From: Sporolactobacillus pectinivorans | GTDB taxonomy: Bacteria; Bacillota; Bacilli; Bacillales; Sporolactobacillaceae | Reading direction: 5' to 3' | DNA length: 64,000 nt | Assembly (NCBI RefSeq): GCF_002802965.1 | Contig: NZ_NXGA01000001.1 | Location: 908,744 to 972,743, forward strand | In this document: in pieces, positions 33,314 to 42,943 of the stretch | Position numbering within the stretch: position 1 is the first letter of the stretch | Layout of the letters: each line of letters starts with the position of its first letter | Notes under the pieces: model-generated | Seen by the model: the letters and a program-made list of their open reading frames with translations, nothing else | What the model was told of the DNA's origin: nothing | Databases searched by the model: none | Made by a program: the position numbers and the translations under genes

Positions 33314-34273
33314 GTGGCTGATCCATATGCGATTGTTTTTGAGAAAATCAGTAAAACGTTTAAAAATGCAAGAGAACCGTCCGTTTATGAAACAAACTTG
33401 AAAATTGAAAAAGGCAGTTTTGTGACCATTCTGGGTGCATCCGGATGCGGAAAGACGACGCTGCTGAAAATGGTTAACCGGCTTTATGAACCTTCGACGG
33501 GTAGAGTTTTGATTAATGGCGAAGACGTGTCCAAAACCTCGCCGACCTTGCTGCGGCGAAAGATGGGTTACGTCATTCAGCAGGTCGGGCTTTTTCAGCA
33601 CATGACCGTTGAGCAGAATGTGGCAACCGTGCCGGAAGTGCTCGGATGGGATAAGCAGAAAATCAATCAAAGAATTGATGAGTTATTGCGTTTGGTCAAA
33701 TTGTCGCCTGAGGAATTTAGAAAAAGATACCCTGGACAATTATCTGGCGGGCAGCAGCAGCGGGTAGGTATCGCCAGGGCAATGGCTGCGGATCCTTCCA
33801 TTTTGCTTATGGATGAACCCTTTGGTGCAATCGATGCGATTAATCGTTCCATTCTTCAGGATGAAATTCTGCGTATACAGAAGAAGCTTCATAAAACGAT
33901 TTTATTTGTGACGCATGACATTATGGAAGCTTTGAAACTGGGAGATAAGGTCATCATCATGAATCACGGAGAAATCCAGCAGTATGATGAACCATTGGCT
34001 ATTTTACAAAATCCTGCCAACCCTTTTGTCAGAAGTCTTGTTCATTCAGAGGATCTGCTGCAAAGAATGGCATTTATTAAAGCCAGGGACGTCATGAACA
34101 CTGGTGTGAACAATCTGGTTGCTGGTGATCAGGAACCGGCCGTGGGAGAAGAAGAAAGTTTGAAGGACGTACTGCTTTTATTGCTGCGGACTCAGGCTGA
34201 TTATGTCAGGGTAGAAAGTAAAGATAAAGTCACTGTGGGCTGTATATCGTTTCAGGAATTGAAGAAGATTTAA
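33314..34273 (+). CDS. Osmoprotectant ABC ATP-binding protein
   Basis: The 319-residue ATPase shows Walker A GASGCGKTT, signature LSGGQQQRVGIARAM, Walker B ILLMDEPFGAID and the H-loop FVTHDIMEA. Beyond residue 240 there is only one short CBS-like segment, where OpuCA proteins usually carry two CBS domains for ionic-strength or c-di-AMP sensing. GTG 33314 is preferred over TTG 33284 because AAGGAAGG precedes it at good spacing. Confidence 0.88.
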   Translation: MADPYAIVFEKISKTFKNAREPSVYETNLKIEKGSFVTILGASGCGKTTLLKMVNRLYEPSTGRVLINGEDVSKTSPTLLRRKMGYVIQQVGLFQHMTVEQNVATVPEVLGWDKQKINQRIDELLRLVKLSPEEFRKRYPGQLSGGQQQRVGIARAMAADPSILLMDEPFGAIDAINRSILQDEILRIQKKLHKTILFVTHDIMEALKLGDKVIIMNHGEIQQYDEPLAILQNPANPFVRSLVHSEDLLQRMAFIKARDVMNTGVNNLVAGDQEPAVGEEESLKDVLLLLLRTQADYVRVESKDKVTVGCISFQELKKI

Positions 34274-34304
34274 TGCGGGAAAAAGAATTTAAGTGGGGGT
34301 CTGA

Positions 34305-34949
34305 ATGCTGAATTATATTGAAAACAATGGGCAGGAAGTCGGCTTCCTTTTTCTGCAGCATGTTGAAATAACTTTTCTGTCTCTGGCTATAGCGGTCATC
34401 ATTGCTTTGCCTCTGGGCATTTTGCTGTCGAAAAGCCGGTGGGCTGCAACATTTGTCCTCCCCTTACTCAGCGTCATCTATACCATTCCAAGCCTGGCAT
34501 TATTCGCTTTGCTCATACCGATTGTCGGTCTGGGGATGGTACCGGCAATTATTGCACTCGTAGCTTACAGTCTGCTTATTCTGGTCAGAAATGTCGTGGC
34601 CGGTTTCCATTCCATTGATCCGGCCATTTTGGAAGCAGGAAGAGGAATGGGACTTGATCGATGGCAGATGCTTTTTGATATAGAACTCGTGATCGCGCTG
34701 CCTGTAATCATTGGTGGAATGAGGATTGCCGCTGTTTCAGTGATCGGCATTGCAACCATTGCTTCCTGGATTAATGCTGGCGGATTAGGTGTGATGCTCT
34801 TTCAAGGTTTGAGTCAGGATAATATCCCCGAAATCATTTGGGGAACGATTCTCGTTGCCGGTCTGGCGATTGCGGTCAATTATTTATTAGCTTGGCTGGA
34901 ATCAAAGGCTTTGGCGAAAGCGAAGGGTGAACCGATGAGAAATAAGTAA
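34305..34949 (+). CDS. Osmoprotectant ABC permease 2 (OpuCD type)
   Basis: This 214-residue permease is the partner of the first: same length, five to six membrane segments and the signature EAGRGMGLDRWQMLFDIELVIALP. It is the last gene of the four-gene transporter. The 250 bp after it show no clear terminator. GGGGG lies 8 bases upstream of the ATG. Confidence 0.88.
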   Translation: MLNYIENNGQEVGFLFLQHVEITFLSLAIAVIIALPLGILLSKSRWAATFVLPLLSVIYTIPSLALFALLIPIVGLGMVPAIIALVAYSLLILVRNVVAGFHSIDPAILEAGRGMGLDRWQMLFDIELVIALPVIIGGMRIAAVSVIGIATIASWINAGGLGVMLFQGLSQDNIPEIIWGTILVAGLAIAVNYLLAWLESKALAKAKGEPMRNK

Positions 34950-35198
34950 ATCGGGATGTGGAGAAGAGCCAAGAATGACATCAACGAGGACGAAGCTCCT
35001 ATAGAAGTAAAGGAAACTTTAAAATAGCCAAAAAATCAGGCACGGCAGGATATTAGGAACGTTTATTTCTATCTGATGAAAATTGTCCCACATAGTACCT
35101 GTCATACTTGATATTTTGTAAAATAGTTCTGCAAAGAAAAGTATCAGTTATTCCATAGGCGGTCAATATAACACGGAGTAAATAACACCATTGATCAA

Positions 35199-35858
35199 TT
35201 ATTCGGCATCGATTTTAGCACGAAGCTCATTTATTGCTTCCTGGTGATCATCCTGCTTGAAAATGGCTGAACCTACCACAAAAACATCGGCACCTGCATC
35301 TGCACATTGCTTGATTGTTTGAACATTAATCCCTCCGTCTACTTCAATTTCAATCTCCTTATTCTTCCTGGAAATTAAATCGTGAGTTCCCCGGATTTTT
35401 TCAAGCATTTCCTGTATGAATACCTGTCCGCCAAACCCAGGATTTACAGTCATAATCAGAATAAGATCAAGACTGTTTAAGACATAATTCAAAGCGGACA
35501 AGGGAGTAGCCGGGTTTAGAACGACACCGGCCTTTGCTCCGGATTCGCGGATGAGCTGCAACGTACGGTGGAGATGTGGACATGCCTCAGCGTGGACGCT
35601 GATGATATCAGCGCCCGCTTGTGCAAATGACTGAATATAGCGATCAGGGTCCGCGATCATTAAGTGAACATCAAGAGGTACTGATGTGATACCCCGTAAT
35701 GCTTGTACTACTCCCTGCCCAAATGTAATGTTTGGAACAAAAATCCCGTCCATGACATCGACATGAATATAATCCGCACCCGCCCGCTCAACTGAGCTTA
35801 TCTCATCTGCAAGATGAGTGATGTCCGCATTTAAAATAGATGGAGCAATTTTTTTCAT
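35199..35858 (-). CDS. rpe: Ribulose-phosphate 3-epimerase
   Basis: The 219-residue TIM barrel has the complete Rpe pattern: IAPSILNADITHL, HVDVMDGIFVPNITFG with the metal His/Asp, PLDVHLMIADP, ISVHAEA, LIMTVNPGFGGQVFI and EVDGGINVQT. It interconverts ribulose-5-phosphate and xylulose-5-phosphate. I use the internal ATG 35858 because MKKIAPSIL matches the family N-terminus; an in-frame ATG at 35900 would add 14 residues. As a stand-alone copy away from the ribosome-biogenesis rpe locus of Bacilli, it may be a second paralogue. Confidence 0.92.
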   Translation of the reverse strand: MKKIAPSILNADITHLADEISSVERAGADYIHVDVMDGIFVPNITFGQGVVQALRGITSVPLDVHLMIADPDRYIQSFAQAGADIISVHAEACPHLHRTLQLIRESGAKAGVVLNPATPLSALNYVLNSLDLILIMTVNPGFGGQVFIQEMLEKIRGTHDLISRKNKEIEIEVDGGINVQTIKQCADAGADVFVVGSAIFKQDDHQEAINELRAKIDAE

Positions 35859-35941
35859 GATTTCCAGTCCCTTGATCTGATGTTTTTCAGAAATGTTCAC
35901 CCTTAGAAATGAGAATTGGGTGGAGTGCAGTGGAAACTTTA

Positions 35942-37036
35942 TTATCTCTCAAAGTTTCTCTTAATCACCGCTCCCGCTTCCCTCCCAACGAAGCTTCCTG
36001 CCGACTGCCGTTCCGATTTTCGGAAGGGATCATGGCTGGCGTCAAGCATCCAATAGTAGATTCCCTCAGTGTGTGCGGTTTGGGCGGCATCATACATGGC
36101 GGCGAACCAGTTTGCCTGAATGGACTCCTTGATTGAACCATTGCCGGTATTCAGCCAGGGATGGGCATACATTCCTGATTGGGCCAGAATTCCGGCTTCC
36201 TGGATGGTCAGATTTTTGCGGACGGACAATGGCCATTGGGCGAACCAGTGGCTCAATGCCTGACTGAGTTGCGGGACCGTGGCCTGGTCATTCAGCTGAA
36301 TGTGCGGGTAGGCGTCAATGGCCAAAGCACTGAAGGGCATGGAAGCCCAATTATTCCAATTTTCGGCATAACTTAAAACCCCTTTGTACCCCGTATGCCT
36401 GACTGCAGAACCGAGCTGCTGCCATTCTTTTTGCCGGGTCTGCAGGGAAGACAGTTCTGTTCCAATCACTAGTTCGTCGACAGTTAATTGTTTGGATAGT
36501 TCTGCGTAATGAACGATCAGTGATTGATAGGACTGGAACCAGTTATGAGTGTTTATTGGCGCGATAGAACCTCGCCAGGCAAGGGCATTCTCGGCAACAA
36601 TGTTTTTTTCATCGATAATCGGCCGAAGCATGACGCGCAGCTGTCTTTTTTTTGCCTCACTGACTGTAAATTGGATCAGCTGCAGATTGGGCGTGTCTGG
36701 ACCCGCATACACATGTGTGGGTGTTGCACCGTCTGTATAAATTGGGAAACTGATACCGATCGCGTTTGCTCCGAGAGAGACGACATAGTTCAAATTCCGG
36801 CTGATTGATTGTTTTTCCTGAGAGCTCCCGTCCTGTGACGCGGCGGGATGCAGATAGAGCTGAATGCCTCTTTGAAACTGGCCATGTTGCCACGGGTGCT
36901 TCACGGTTATTAATTTGGGCATAGGTTTTTGTGGCTTTGCCAAATGTTTGTGCGCTATTGTCTCAACAGGTTGAGTGGCGCAGCCGCTTAAAATAAGAAT
37001 GACGACTAAAAAAAGAACGAGGATGGACTTGCGCAT
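35942..37036 (-). CDS. Glycoside-hydrolase-like lipoprotein (GH113-type TIM barrel)
   Basis: The 364-residue protein has a lipoprotein signal peptide (lipobox ILSGC, Cys19) and a TIM-barrel body with QRGIQLYLHP, LGANAIGISFPIYTD, LRVMLRPIID, ELVIGTELSS and LTIQEAGI. The Glu residues in IGTELSS and IQEAG are placed like the acid/base and nucleophile of clan GH-A enzymes, closest in appearance to GH113. It would act on a beta-linked polysaccharide outside the membrane. It reads opposite to panE/fbp and follows the rpe gene only by proximity. Substrate unknown. Confidence 0.65.
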   Translation of the reverse strand: MRKSILVLFLVVILILSGCATQPVETIAHKHLAKPQKPMPKLITVKHPWQHGQFQRGIQLYLHPAASQDGSSQEKQSISRNLNYVVSLGANAIGISFPIYTDGATPTHVYAGPDTPNLQLIQFTVSEAKKRQLRVMLRPIIDEKNIVAENALAWRGSIAPINTHNWFQSYQSLIVHYAELSKQLTVDELVIGTELSSLQTRQKEWQQLGSAVRHTGYKGVLSYAENWNNWASMPFSALAIDAYPHIQLNDQATVPQLSQALSHWFAQWPLSVRKNLTIQEAGILAQSGMYAHPWLNTGNGSIKESIQANWFAAMYDAAQTAHTEGIYYWMLDASHDPFRKSERQSAGSFVGREAGAVIKRNFER

Positions 37037-37813
37037 AGGAATCTCTCCCTTTTGCTGTCGTTATTGCTGATGAAGTTCGGATAAGTTGTTTTTATAAACG
37101 GAATGATAGTGCCCGGGTGCAACCGTGTGATTCAAGGAACGATATATTTGATCGGTTTTGTCATGGCGGTGCACCTGAACCGAGGAATGGGTACTGTGTA
37201 CATGAGTAAGTTTGCTGAATTGACGGTTTTTATCACGTCAGAAACGGATGGTGGTATGTAACTTTTTGCTGCATACCAGAGCAACAATTTAAACTCGACG
37301 AAGTACGTGTAGAAAAAGTGAAGTGGCGATGAAGATGAACCCTGGCTAATGATGGACTTGACGGCCAGCCACAAACAAAAGAAATGCTATGGCTGAATAA
37401 AAGATAAACTGTCTCCGGCTGAATAATTTTTTTGCTGTAGACCGCGTGATCATCCCGCAAGCATTCTCCATAAACGTCCAAGCCTCTCTTTTTTTAACTC
37501 GTTTATGGAGTGATATTCAGCTTATGGACAAATATTCTATTATGGTGAAAAAAATAATAATGTGAAAGCGGATATATTGCTGTGGGGATTGAGATAAAAA
37601 TGGAGAGATGTTTTTTACCTCACTTTAAAGTGATCATCAATTAATTGAGGCGTTCTTAGATTGACAGGAATATATATCGACTGTGGTATGTCGCATATCA
37701 GACGTTCGTAAACATGATTGAACAATAAATATTTTGGGAAGCGCATACAAAATGATGCTAGAATGGTCTTAGGGATGAAAAGTTGAATCTAAGGGAAAGG
37801 CAGGGGATTCGGC
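37037..37813. other. Long intergenic stretch
   Basis: About 775 bp without a convincing gene on either strand. It contains one perfect 11-bp inverted repeat (separate entry) and, near the panE-like start, a TAGAAT hexamer at 37759-37764 that could be its -10 box. No RNA gene recognised. Confidence 0.5.
37466..37510. repeat. 11-bp inverted repeat with 23-bp spacer
   Basis: CTCCATAAACG (37466-37476) and CGTTTATGGAG (37500-37510) are perfect complements. The spacer contains a CT-rich run ending in seven T. It is not a classical terminator because the T run is inside the loop. It might be a bipartite operator or the trace of a mobile element. Confidence 0.45.
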
Positions 37814-38743
37814 ATGAAAATTGCGATAGCAGGGGCGGGGGCGATGGGCTCCCGGTTCGGATATATGTTTAAAGTGGCGGGCCAGGATGTGACGTTGATC
37901 GATAAGTGGCAGGACCATGTTTCGATAATTAATAGAAGTGGTTTAACTGTGAATGACAATGGTGTAACAAAAATATGCAGAATTCCTGCAGTTTTGCCGG
38001 ATCGGGCAGATGGGCATTACGACTTAATACTCGTTCTTACTAAGGCCATGCAGCTGGATGTGATGATGAAAAGCATTCGGCCGATCATCGATGAACGGAC
38101 AAACATCCTGATTCTTTCAAATGGAATCGGAAATATTGAAACACTGGAGAAATATGTATCAAAAGAACAGATTTATGCCGGTGTGACACTGTGGACTTCC
38201 GAGCTGGACGGACCTGGGAAAGTCACGTTGACCGGATCGGGATCTATTGAGCTGCAGAAAATTGGGGAGGGCTCTGATCAATTTTTTCAAGCATTAATAG
38301 ATACGATGAATCAGGCAGGATTCAACGCGAAGGTCAGTCGGAATGTCCTCGTTTCGATCTGGCAGAAAGCGGCACTGAACAGTGTGCTGAATACTTATTG
38401 CACGATCCTGTCCTGCAATATCGGTCAGTTTGGCGGTTTGGAGAATGCGGTTGAACTGCTGCAGCCGTTGGTTAACGAATGTGTCACGGTGGCTCATTCG
38501 AGTGGTGTGATGATTGACCGGGATGCTATACTAAAGGCAATTGGGACTATTTTTGATCCGAAAATGGGCGGCGATCATTATCCGTCGATGTATCAGGATC
38601 TTCACAGTAAGCGCAGAACAGAAGTTGATTTTCTGAATGGCGCGTTCAGCAGAATGGGTGACAGGCTTCATATAGCGACGCCATATAATCATTTGTTAAC
38701 AGATCTGATTCACGCGAAAGAACACTTGGCCCGCGCAAATTAA
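37814..38743 (+). CDS. panE: Ketopantoate reductase (PanE/ApbA family)
   Basis: The 309-residue protein has the N-terminal nucleotide loop IAIAGAGAMGSRFG, the catalytic Lys in SIWQKAALNSVLN and the C-terminal acidic motif KRRTEVDFLNGA, all PanE hallmarks. It would reduce 2-dehydropantoate to pantoate with NADPH. No pantothenate gene is adjacent, so an alternative branched hydroxyacid substrate is possible. AAGGCAGGGG precedes the ATG. Confidence 0.85.
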   Translation: MKIAIAGAGAMGSRFGYMFKVAGQDVTLIDKWQDHVSIINRSGLTVNDNGVTKICRIPAVLPDRADGHYDLILVLTKAMQLDVMMKSIRPIIDERTNILILSNGIGNIETLEKYVSKEQIYAGVTLWTSELDGPGKVTLTGSGSIELQKIGEGSDQFFQALIDTMNQAGFNAKVSRNVLVSIWQKAALNSVLNTYCTILSCNIGQFGGLENAVELLQPLVNECVTVAHSSGVMIDRDAILKAIGTIFDPKMGGDHYPSMYQDLHSKRRTEVDFLNGAFSRMGDRLHIATPYNHLLTDLIHAKEHLARAN

Positions 38744-38791
38744 ATATAATATGACGGGTCCATTTAAACTTGTGGCGAAGGAAGAACTGAA

Positions 38792-40741
38792 ATGGACAAG
38801 AAAGTAAAATACTATAAATTATTAAAAGAAAAGCATGGCAGCGTCGAAAACATTGTAACTGAAATCATAAACCTAGAAGCAATCATGAATCTGCCGAAAG
38901 GGACGGAACATTTTTTAAGCGATATTCACGGAGAGTACGAGGCGTTTCAGCACGTCTTGCGGAGCGGTTCGGGCAATGTGAGGCGGAAAGTGCAGGAGTG
39001 TTCCAGCGATCATCTGTCACATGAAGCTATTGAAGAATTAATCAGTATTGTCTATTACCCTGAAGAAGTGATTGCGGAAAAAAAGAATGCTTTTGAAAAC
39101 GATGAAGATTTGCACCAATGGTATTTTCAATTAATCGATAGAATGATCAATTTGATTTCTTATACGTCTACAAAGTATACCCGCTCCAAAGTCAGAAAGG
39201 CACTGAATCCTAAATTTTCTTACATCACTGAGGAACTGCTATATAGGGATAATTATGCGACAGGCGACAAAGAGGAATACTATACATCGATCATTAATAC
39301 GGTGATCAGTCTTGGAAAAGTAGATGAGCTGATTGCCAGTTTTTCTTACACTATTCAGCGTCTTGTTGTCGATCATCTCCATATTGTGGGCGACATCTAT
39401 GACCGTGGTCCTTCTCCGTCGAAAATTATGAACACACTGATGAATTACCACTCAGTTGACATTCAATGGGGAAATCACGACGTCACGTGGATCGGCGCGG
39501 TAGCAGGTTCACCGCTCTGCATGCTTAATGTCATAAGAATTTGCGCCCGATACAATAATCTGGATATACTGGAAGACTATTATGGTATTAATCTACGGCC
39601 TCTGTTTACTTTTTCTGAGAAATTCTATGGAGATAATCCGGCTTTTTATCCCAAAAAGGATTCTGACAATGAGGAATTATCTCTGACTGAAAAATTACAG
39701 ATTACAAAGATTCATCAGGCTGTCGCTATTATGCAGTTTAAATTGGAATCGCAATTAATCAAACGCAATCCCGATTTCCATATGGAAAACCGATTGCTTC
39801 TGGATAAGGTCCATTTTGGTGGGAACAAGCAAACCATTGTTCTTAATGGGAAAAGCTATGATTTATCACATACTTGTTTCCAGACCATTGATAAAAATGA
39901 GCCGGATCGACTCATGGAAGAGGAGAAACAAGTGATTGAGAAACTTCTTCAATCATTTCAGACATCGCCGATTCTGAAAAAACATATGGACTTCTTAATG
40001 GAAAAGGGAAGCCTTTATCTCGTCTACAATGGAAATCTGCTGCTTCATGGCTGTGTGCCTCTTCATGAGAATGGTGATTTGAAATCATTGACGATTCATG
40101 GCGTCACCCGTTCCGGAAAGACCTTGCTAGATTTCTTTGAAAAGGGTATCCGCAGCAGTTACAGACATCCCGACACTCATTATGACAGCGACACAGATAT
40201 GATCTGGTATTTGTGGACAGGTGAATGTTCTTCACTATTCGGAAAAGAGGAAATGACAACTTTTGAACGCTATTTTATTGAAGATTCCTCAACACATAAA
40301 GAAATAAAAAACGCCTATTATCAGCTTCGGGATAATGTGAATGTTTGCAAGAAATTATTGACTGAATTTCATCTGGACTCTGAAAATGGCCATATTATTA
40401 ACGGCCACACACCGATTAAAGAAAAAAACGGAGAAAATCCGATTAAGGCGGATGGAAAGCTGATTGTCATTGACGGCGGGTTTTCAAAAGCCTATCAGGC
40501 AACAACGGGCATTGCAGGGTATACGCTCCTGTACAATTCCTATGGAATGGAATTGGCCTCTCATCAGCCCTTTACGGGCAAAAGTGATGCTATAAAAAAT
40601 GGAACGGATATCATTTCTACCAAAAGGGTTGTTGAAAAAGAAGCGCAACGGATAAAAGTCAGAGAAACGAATATTGGACAGAAACTGGAGGCCGACAAGC
40701 AGGATCTGATTGTTCTCTTAAAGAACTATGCTCAATATTAA
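38792..40741 (+). CDS. fbp: Fructose-1,6-bisphosphatase, class III
   Basis: The 649-residue protein is close in length to B. subtilis Fbp (about 670) and has the metallophosphatase motifs FLSDIHGEYEAF, VGDIYDRG and QWGNHDVTW, with HGVTRSGKTLLDFFEKG and INGHTPIKEKNGENP later on. It dephosphorylates fructose-1,6-bisphosphate in gluconeogenesis. The start ATG has GAAGGAAGA upstream and lies 48 bp after the panE-like gene. Confidence 0.95.
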   Translation: MDKKVKYYKLLKEKHGSVENIVTEIINLEAIMNLPKGTEHFLSDIHGEYEAFQHVLRSGSGNVRRKVQECSSDHLSHEAIEELISIVYYPEEVIAEKKNAFENDEDLHQWYFQLIDRMINLISYTSTKYTRSKVRKALNPKFSYITEELLYRDNYATGDKEEYYTSIINTVISLGKVDELIASFSYTIQRLVVDHLHIVGDIYDRGPSPSKIMNTLMNYHSVDIQWGNHDVTWIGAVAGSPLCMLNVIRICARYNNLDILEDYYGINLRPLFTFSEKFYGDNPAFYPKKDSDNEELSLTEKLQITKIHQAVAIMQFKLESQLIKRNPDFHMENRLLLDKVHFGGNKQTIVLNGKSYDLSHTCFQTIDKNEPDRLMEEEKQVIEKLLQSFQTSPILKKHMDFLMEKGSLYLVYNGNLLLHGCVPLHENGDLKSLTIHGVTRSGKTLLDFFEKGIRSSYRHPDTHYDSDTDMIWYLWTGECSSLFGKEEMTTFERYFIEDSSTHKEIKNAYYQLRDNVNVCKKLLTEFHLDSENGHIINGHTPIKEKNGENPIKADGKLIVIDGGFSKAYQATTGIAGYTLLYNSYGMELASHQPFTGKSDAIKNGTDIISTKRVVEKEAQRIKVRETNIGQKLEADKQDLIVLLKNYAQY

Positions 40742-41337
40742 GAGATAGAAGGGGCACGGGTTGGACGGCATGAATATATTAAAAACAACAAATCTGAAAT
40801 CACCTTTCTTGGGATAAATGGAGAAGAAGGCAATGAGAACGTGTCCGGAAAAAATGGTTTGATGACCACCAGAAAGCATAGATCACTGTAAAATGATCTT
40901 AGCCGCAGACGAAGAGCTTGCTAGTTGTATGCTGTTCAAACAATTAACTAGTTGTTTATCAGAGCCATATTTTCAATATAATTTGATACAAAAAGAGACC
41001 TGAAGTTTTGTCGCGGGTCTCATTAATGTGATCGTTAGATTTTTTTTAATTAAATCGTTGAGACGTTACGCTTCTAAAACATGGTAAAAGTCTTCTGGAT
41101 CGATGCGTTCAATTGTTCTGATTCTCTGGACTGTGTCTGCCGATTAATTTATTAACCAGGTAGGTTTCGTAATAAAAAACGTTGCAAGAAATTCTGAAGT
41201 AAGTCGACAATGCCTGATACACTTTATTGAATTTCCAGAAGCTCTGTAGAAGCATGTATAACAAACTTCCAAAGGGCAGAATTATGAAAGGACAGGACGA
41301 AAAAAGTGGGGCATCTGAAACATGTTCAGTTGCCGTG
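40742..41337. other. Intergenic stretch between fbp and the regulator pair
   Basis: About 600 bp between converging genes. Apart from the hairpin at 40995-41021 I see no gene, RNA or repeat. A minus-strand open frame of 79 codons at 41109-41348 has no start signal or family resemblance. Confidence 0.5.
40995..41021 (-). terminator. Terminator hairpin between fbp and the regulator genes
   Basis: GAGACC (40995-41000) pairs with GGTCTC (41016-41021). On the minus strand the stem is followed by TTTTTG, so it could stop transcription arriving from the minus-strand regulators; on the plus strand it follows fbp by 250 bp without a U-run. Confidence 0.5.
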
Positions 41338-42861
41338 TTATTTCCCACCGCTCAGAGCTTCCATCCAACTCTTGCAGAATCCTTCGTAAGGTTCAACGAT
41401 TTTGCCCTTTTTCAATACTTTTCGGATTCTGAGATGATCTTTTTCATTTCTCAGATCAAGCAGAATCTGGGCCATGGCCCGTGAAAGCTTGTTCCTTAGG
41501 TTTGATTCCAACTGTCGCGACCAGTCTCCATTGAATGTGCTCAGCGTTTCAGGGCTGTAATCCTCCAGATAGGCAAGGAAAATTCGGCTGCGTTCATCTG
41601 CTGGCTTTTTGGACCACTGAAGATTTTCGATATTGCGGATAAATATGCCGATATCGCTTTCTCCACGGGCATTCAGTGCGACTGAGTCACGGCTGATCAT
41701 CAACAGATCATGCAGAGCGGGATCAGGCTGATTCCGGAACAGGTTATTCAGATAGCTCAACTGCACACGCAGGTGATTCCTCGCTTGGCTGACTGCCATA
41801 TCAGGTGTGAAGGCATCGATAATCATATCGCGTTTTACAGCTCCGTGATTCAGAATAATGAACAGGAGCAGTCCCTGGGCATTCCGCTTATTCCACTTGC
41901 CGGCAAGTTCCTGCCCGTTCCAGTAGACTGATGTATGGCCATTCAGAACGGATAGCTGCAAACTTCGATGCATGACAACCTGAGATTTTAAGGCTTTCTC
42001 AACAATGGCATTTAACCCGTTGATCATTTTCATACCGTCTGGTGTAAGGGAATTTGAGTACATCTTGTCATCCATAAACCGTTTGAACGCTGCCAGCGCA
42101 AACTTAGGTTGATCAAGCGGAATCAAAGCTGAAGCGTCGGGAACAAGCACGAATCGGTGGTTTGGCGCGTATCCGCTGAAGATCATGGCCAGAGCTGCGG
42201 GGTAGACCGGATCATATTCTCCATGCATGAACAGGGCCGGGATGCGAAGCCGTTTCAGTTTGCCGATCAGATTAAAATCCGGTGTTTGGATACGACTGTT
42301 CAGCTCACGGATGGCCGAGATAACATGCCTGTCTGCCACAGAACGAAGGGCATGAATAATCGTACGCGATTTAGCGATCGAAACGGGATGCACGCTTTGC
42401 ATCATGTACCTTTTTTCAAATAGCTGATGATCGAGAAGGAGCAACTGAACGTTTGTTGCCGCTTCGCGGGCATAACTGTGACTCTGTACATAGAACGGCA
42501 TCGACATGAGCGTCAGCGATGCAACAGATTCAGGCGCTTGAATCGCCAATTCAAATGCGACAATGGCGCTGTACCGGCATCCGACAACATGAACCTTATG
42601 AAGATGCAAGTGACGGAGCAGAGCAGTCAGCTCTTTCAACAAAAGTTCAAGCGACAAGGCTGCCTCGCCATCGGTACTCTGTCCATGGCTGTAAAAATCA
42701 TAGGTCAGAATATTGAATTGTCTCTCGATCCCCAGCAGCAAAGGCTGCCACATAGCTGATTCCATGCAGAGATCATGTATGAATAGTACAGTGGGATTGT
42801 CCGGTTTTGCTCTATAGTAAGTATAATTAAGTTCGTAATTTTCAAATATTAAAGTCGCCAT
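41338..42861 (-). CDS. Pseudo-hydrolase/SARP-like regulator, copy 1
   Basis: The 507-residue fusion has an alpha/beta-hydrolase fold at about 1-250 (VLFIHDLCMESAMWQPLL, YDFYSHGQS, HGEYDPVYP) and a C-terminal SARP-like unit: a winged helix (SVLNGHTSVYWNGQELAG, KWNKRNAQGLLLFIILNHG) and a helical BTAD-like repeat region to residue 507. The nucleophile elbow reads VVGCRYSAIV where GxSxG is expected, so the catalytic Ser is Arg and hydrolysis is unlikely; the fold may sense a ligand. ATG 42861 gives a protein the size of its neighbour, with AAGGGGGG upstream. It shares the minus strand with copy 2, 83 bp upstream. Confidence 0.78.
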   Translation of the reverse strand: MATLIFENYELNYTYYRAKPDNPTVLFIHDLCMESAMWQPLLLGIERQFNILTYDFYSHGQSTDGEAALSLELLLKELTALLRHLHLHKVHVVGCRYSAIVAFELAIQAPESVASLTLMSMPFYVQSHSYAREAATNVQLLLLDHQLFEKRYMMQSVHPVSIAKSRTIIHALRSVADRHVISAIRELNSRIQTPDFNLIGKLKRLRIPALFMHGEYDPVYPAALAMIFSGYAPNHRFVLVPDASALIPLDQPKFALAAFKRFMDDKMYSNSLTPDGMKMINGLNAIVEKALKSQVVMHRSLQLSVLNGHTSVYWNGQELAGKWNKRNAQGLLLFIILNHGAVKRDMIIDAFTPDMAVSQARNHLRVQLSYLNNLFRNQPDPALHDLLMISRDSVALNARGESDIGIFIRNIENLQWSKKPADERSRIFLAYLEDYSPETLSTFNGDWSRQLESNLRNKLSRAMAQILLDLRNEKDHLRIRKVLKKGKIVEPYEGFCKSWMEALSGGK

Positions 42862-42943
42862 TGATAACCAGCCCCCCCTTGGCTCCGTCCAAGTCTTCAC
42901 GAGAAACCAACCACTCACCTGTGCGGTTCAGTTGCTCCAAACG

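Noticed and set aside
42157..42759. Plus-strand open frames opposite the regulator genes.
   Set aside because: They are antisense to well-supported coding sequence and show no ribosome sites or domains.
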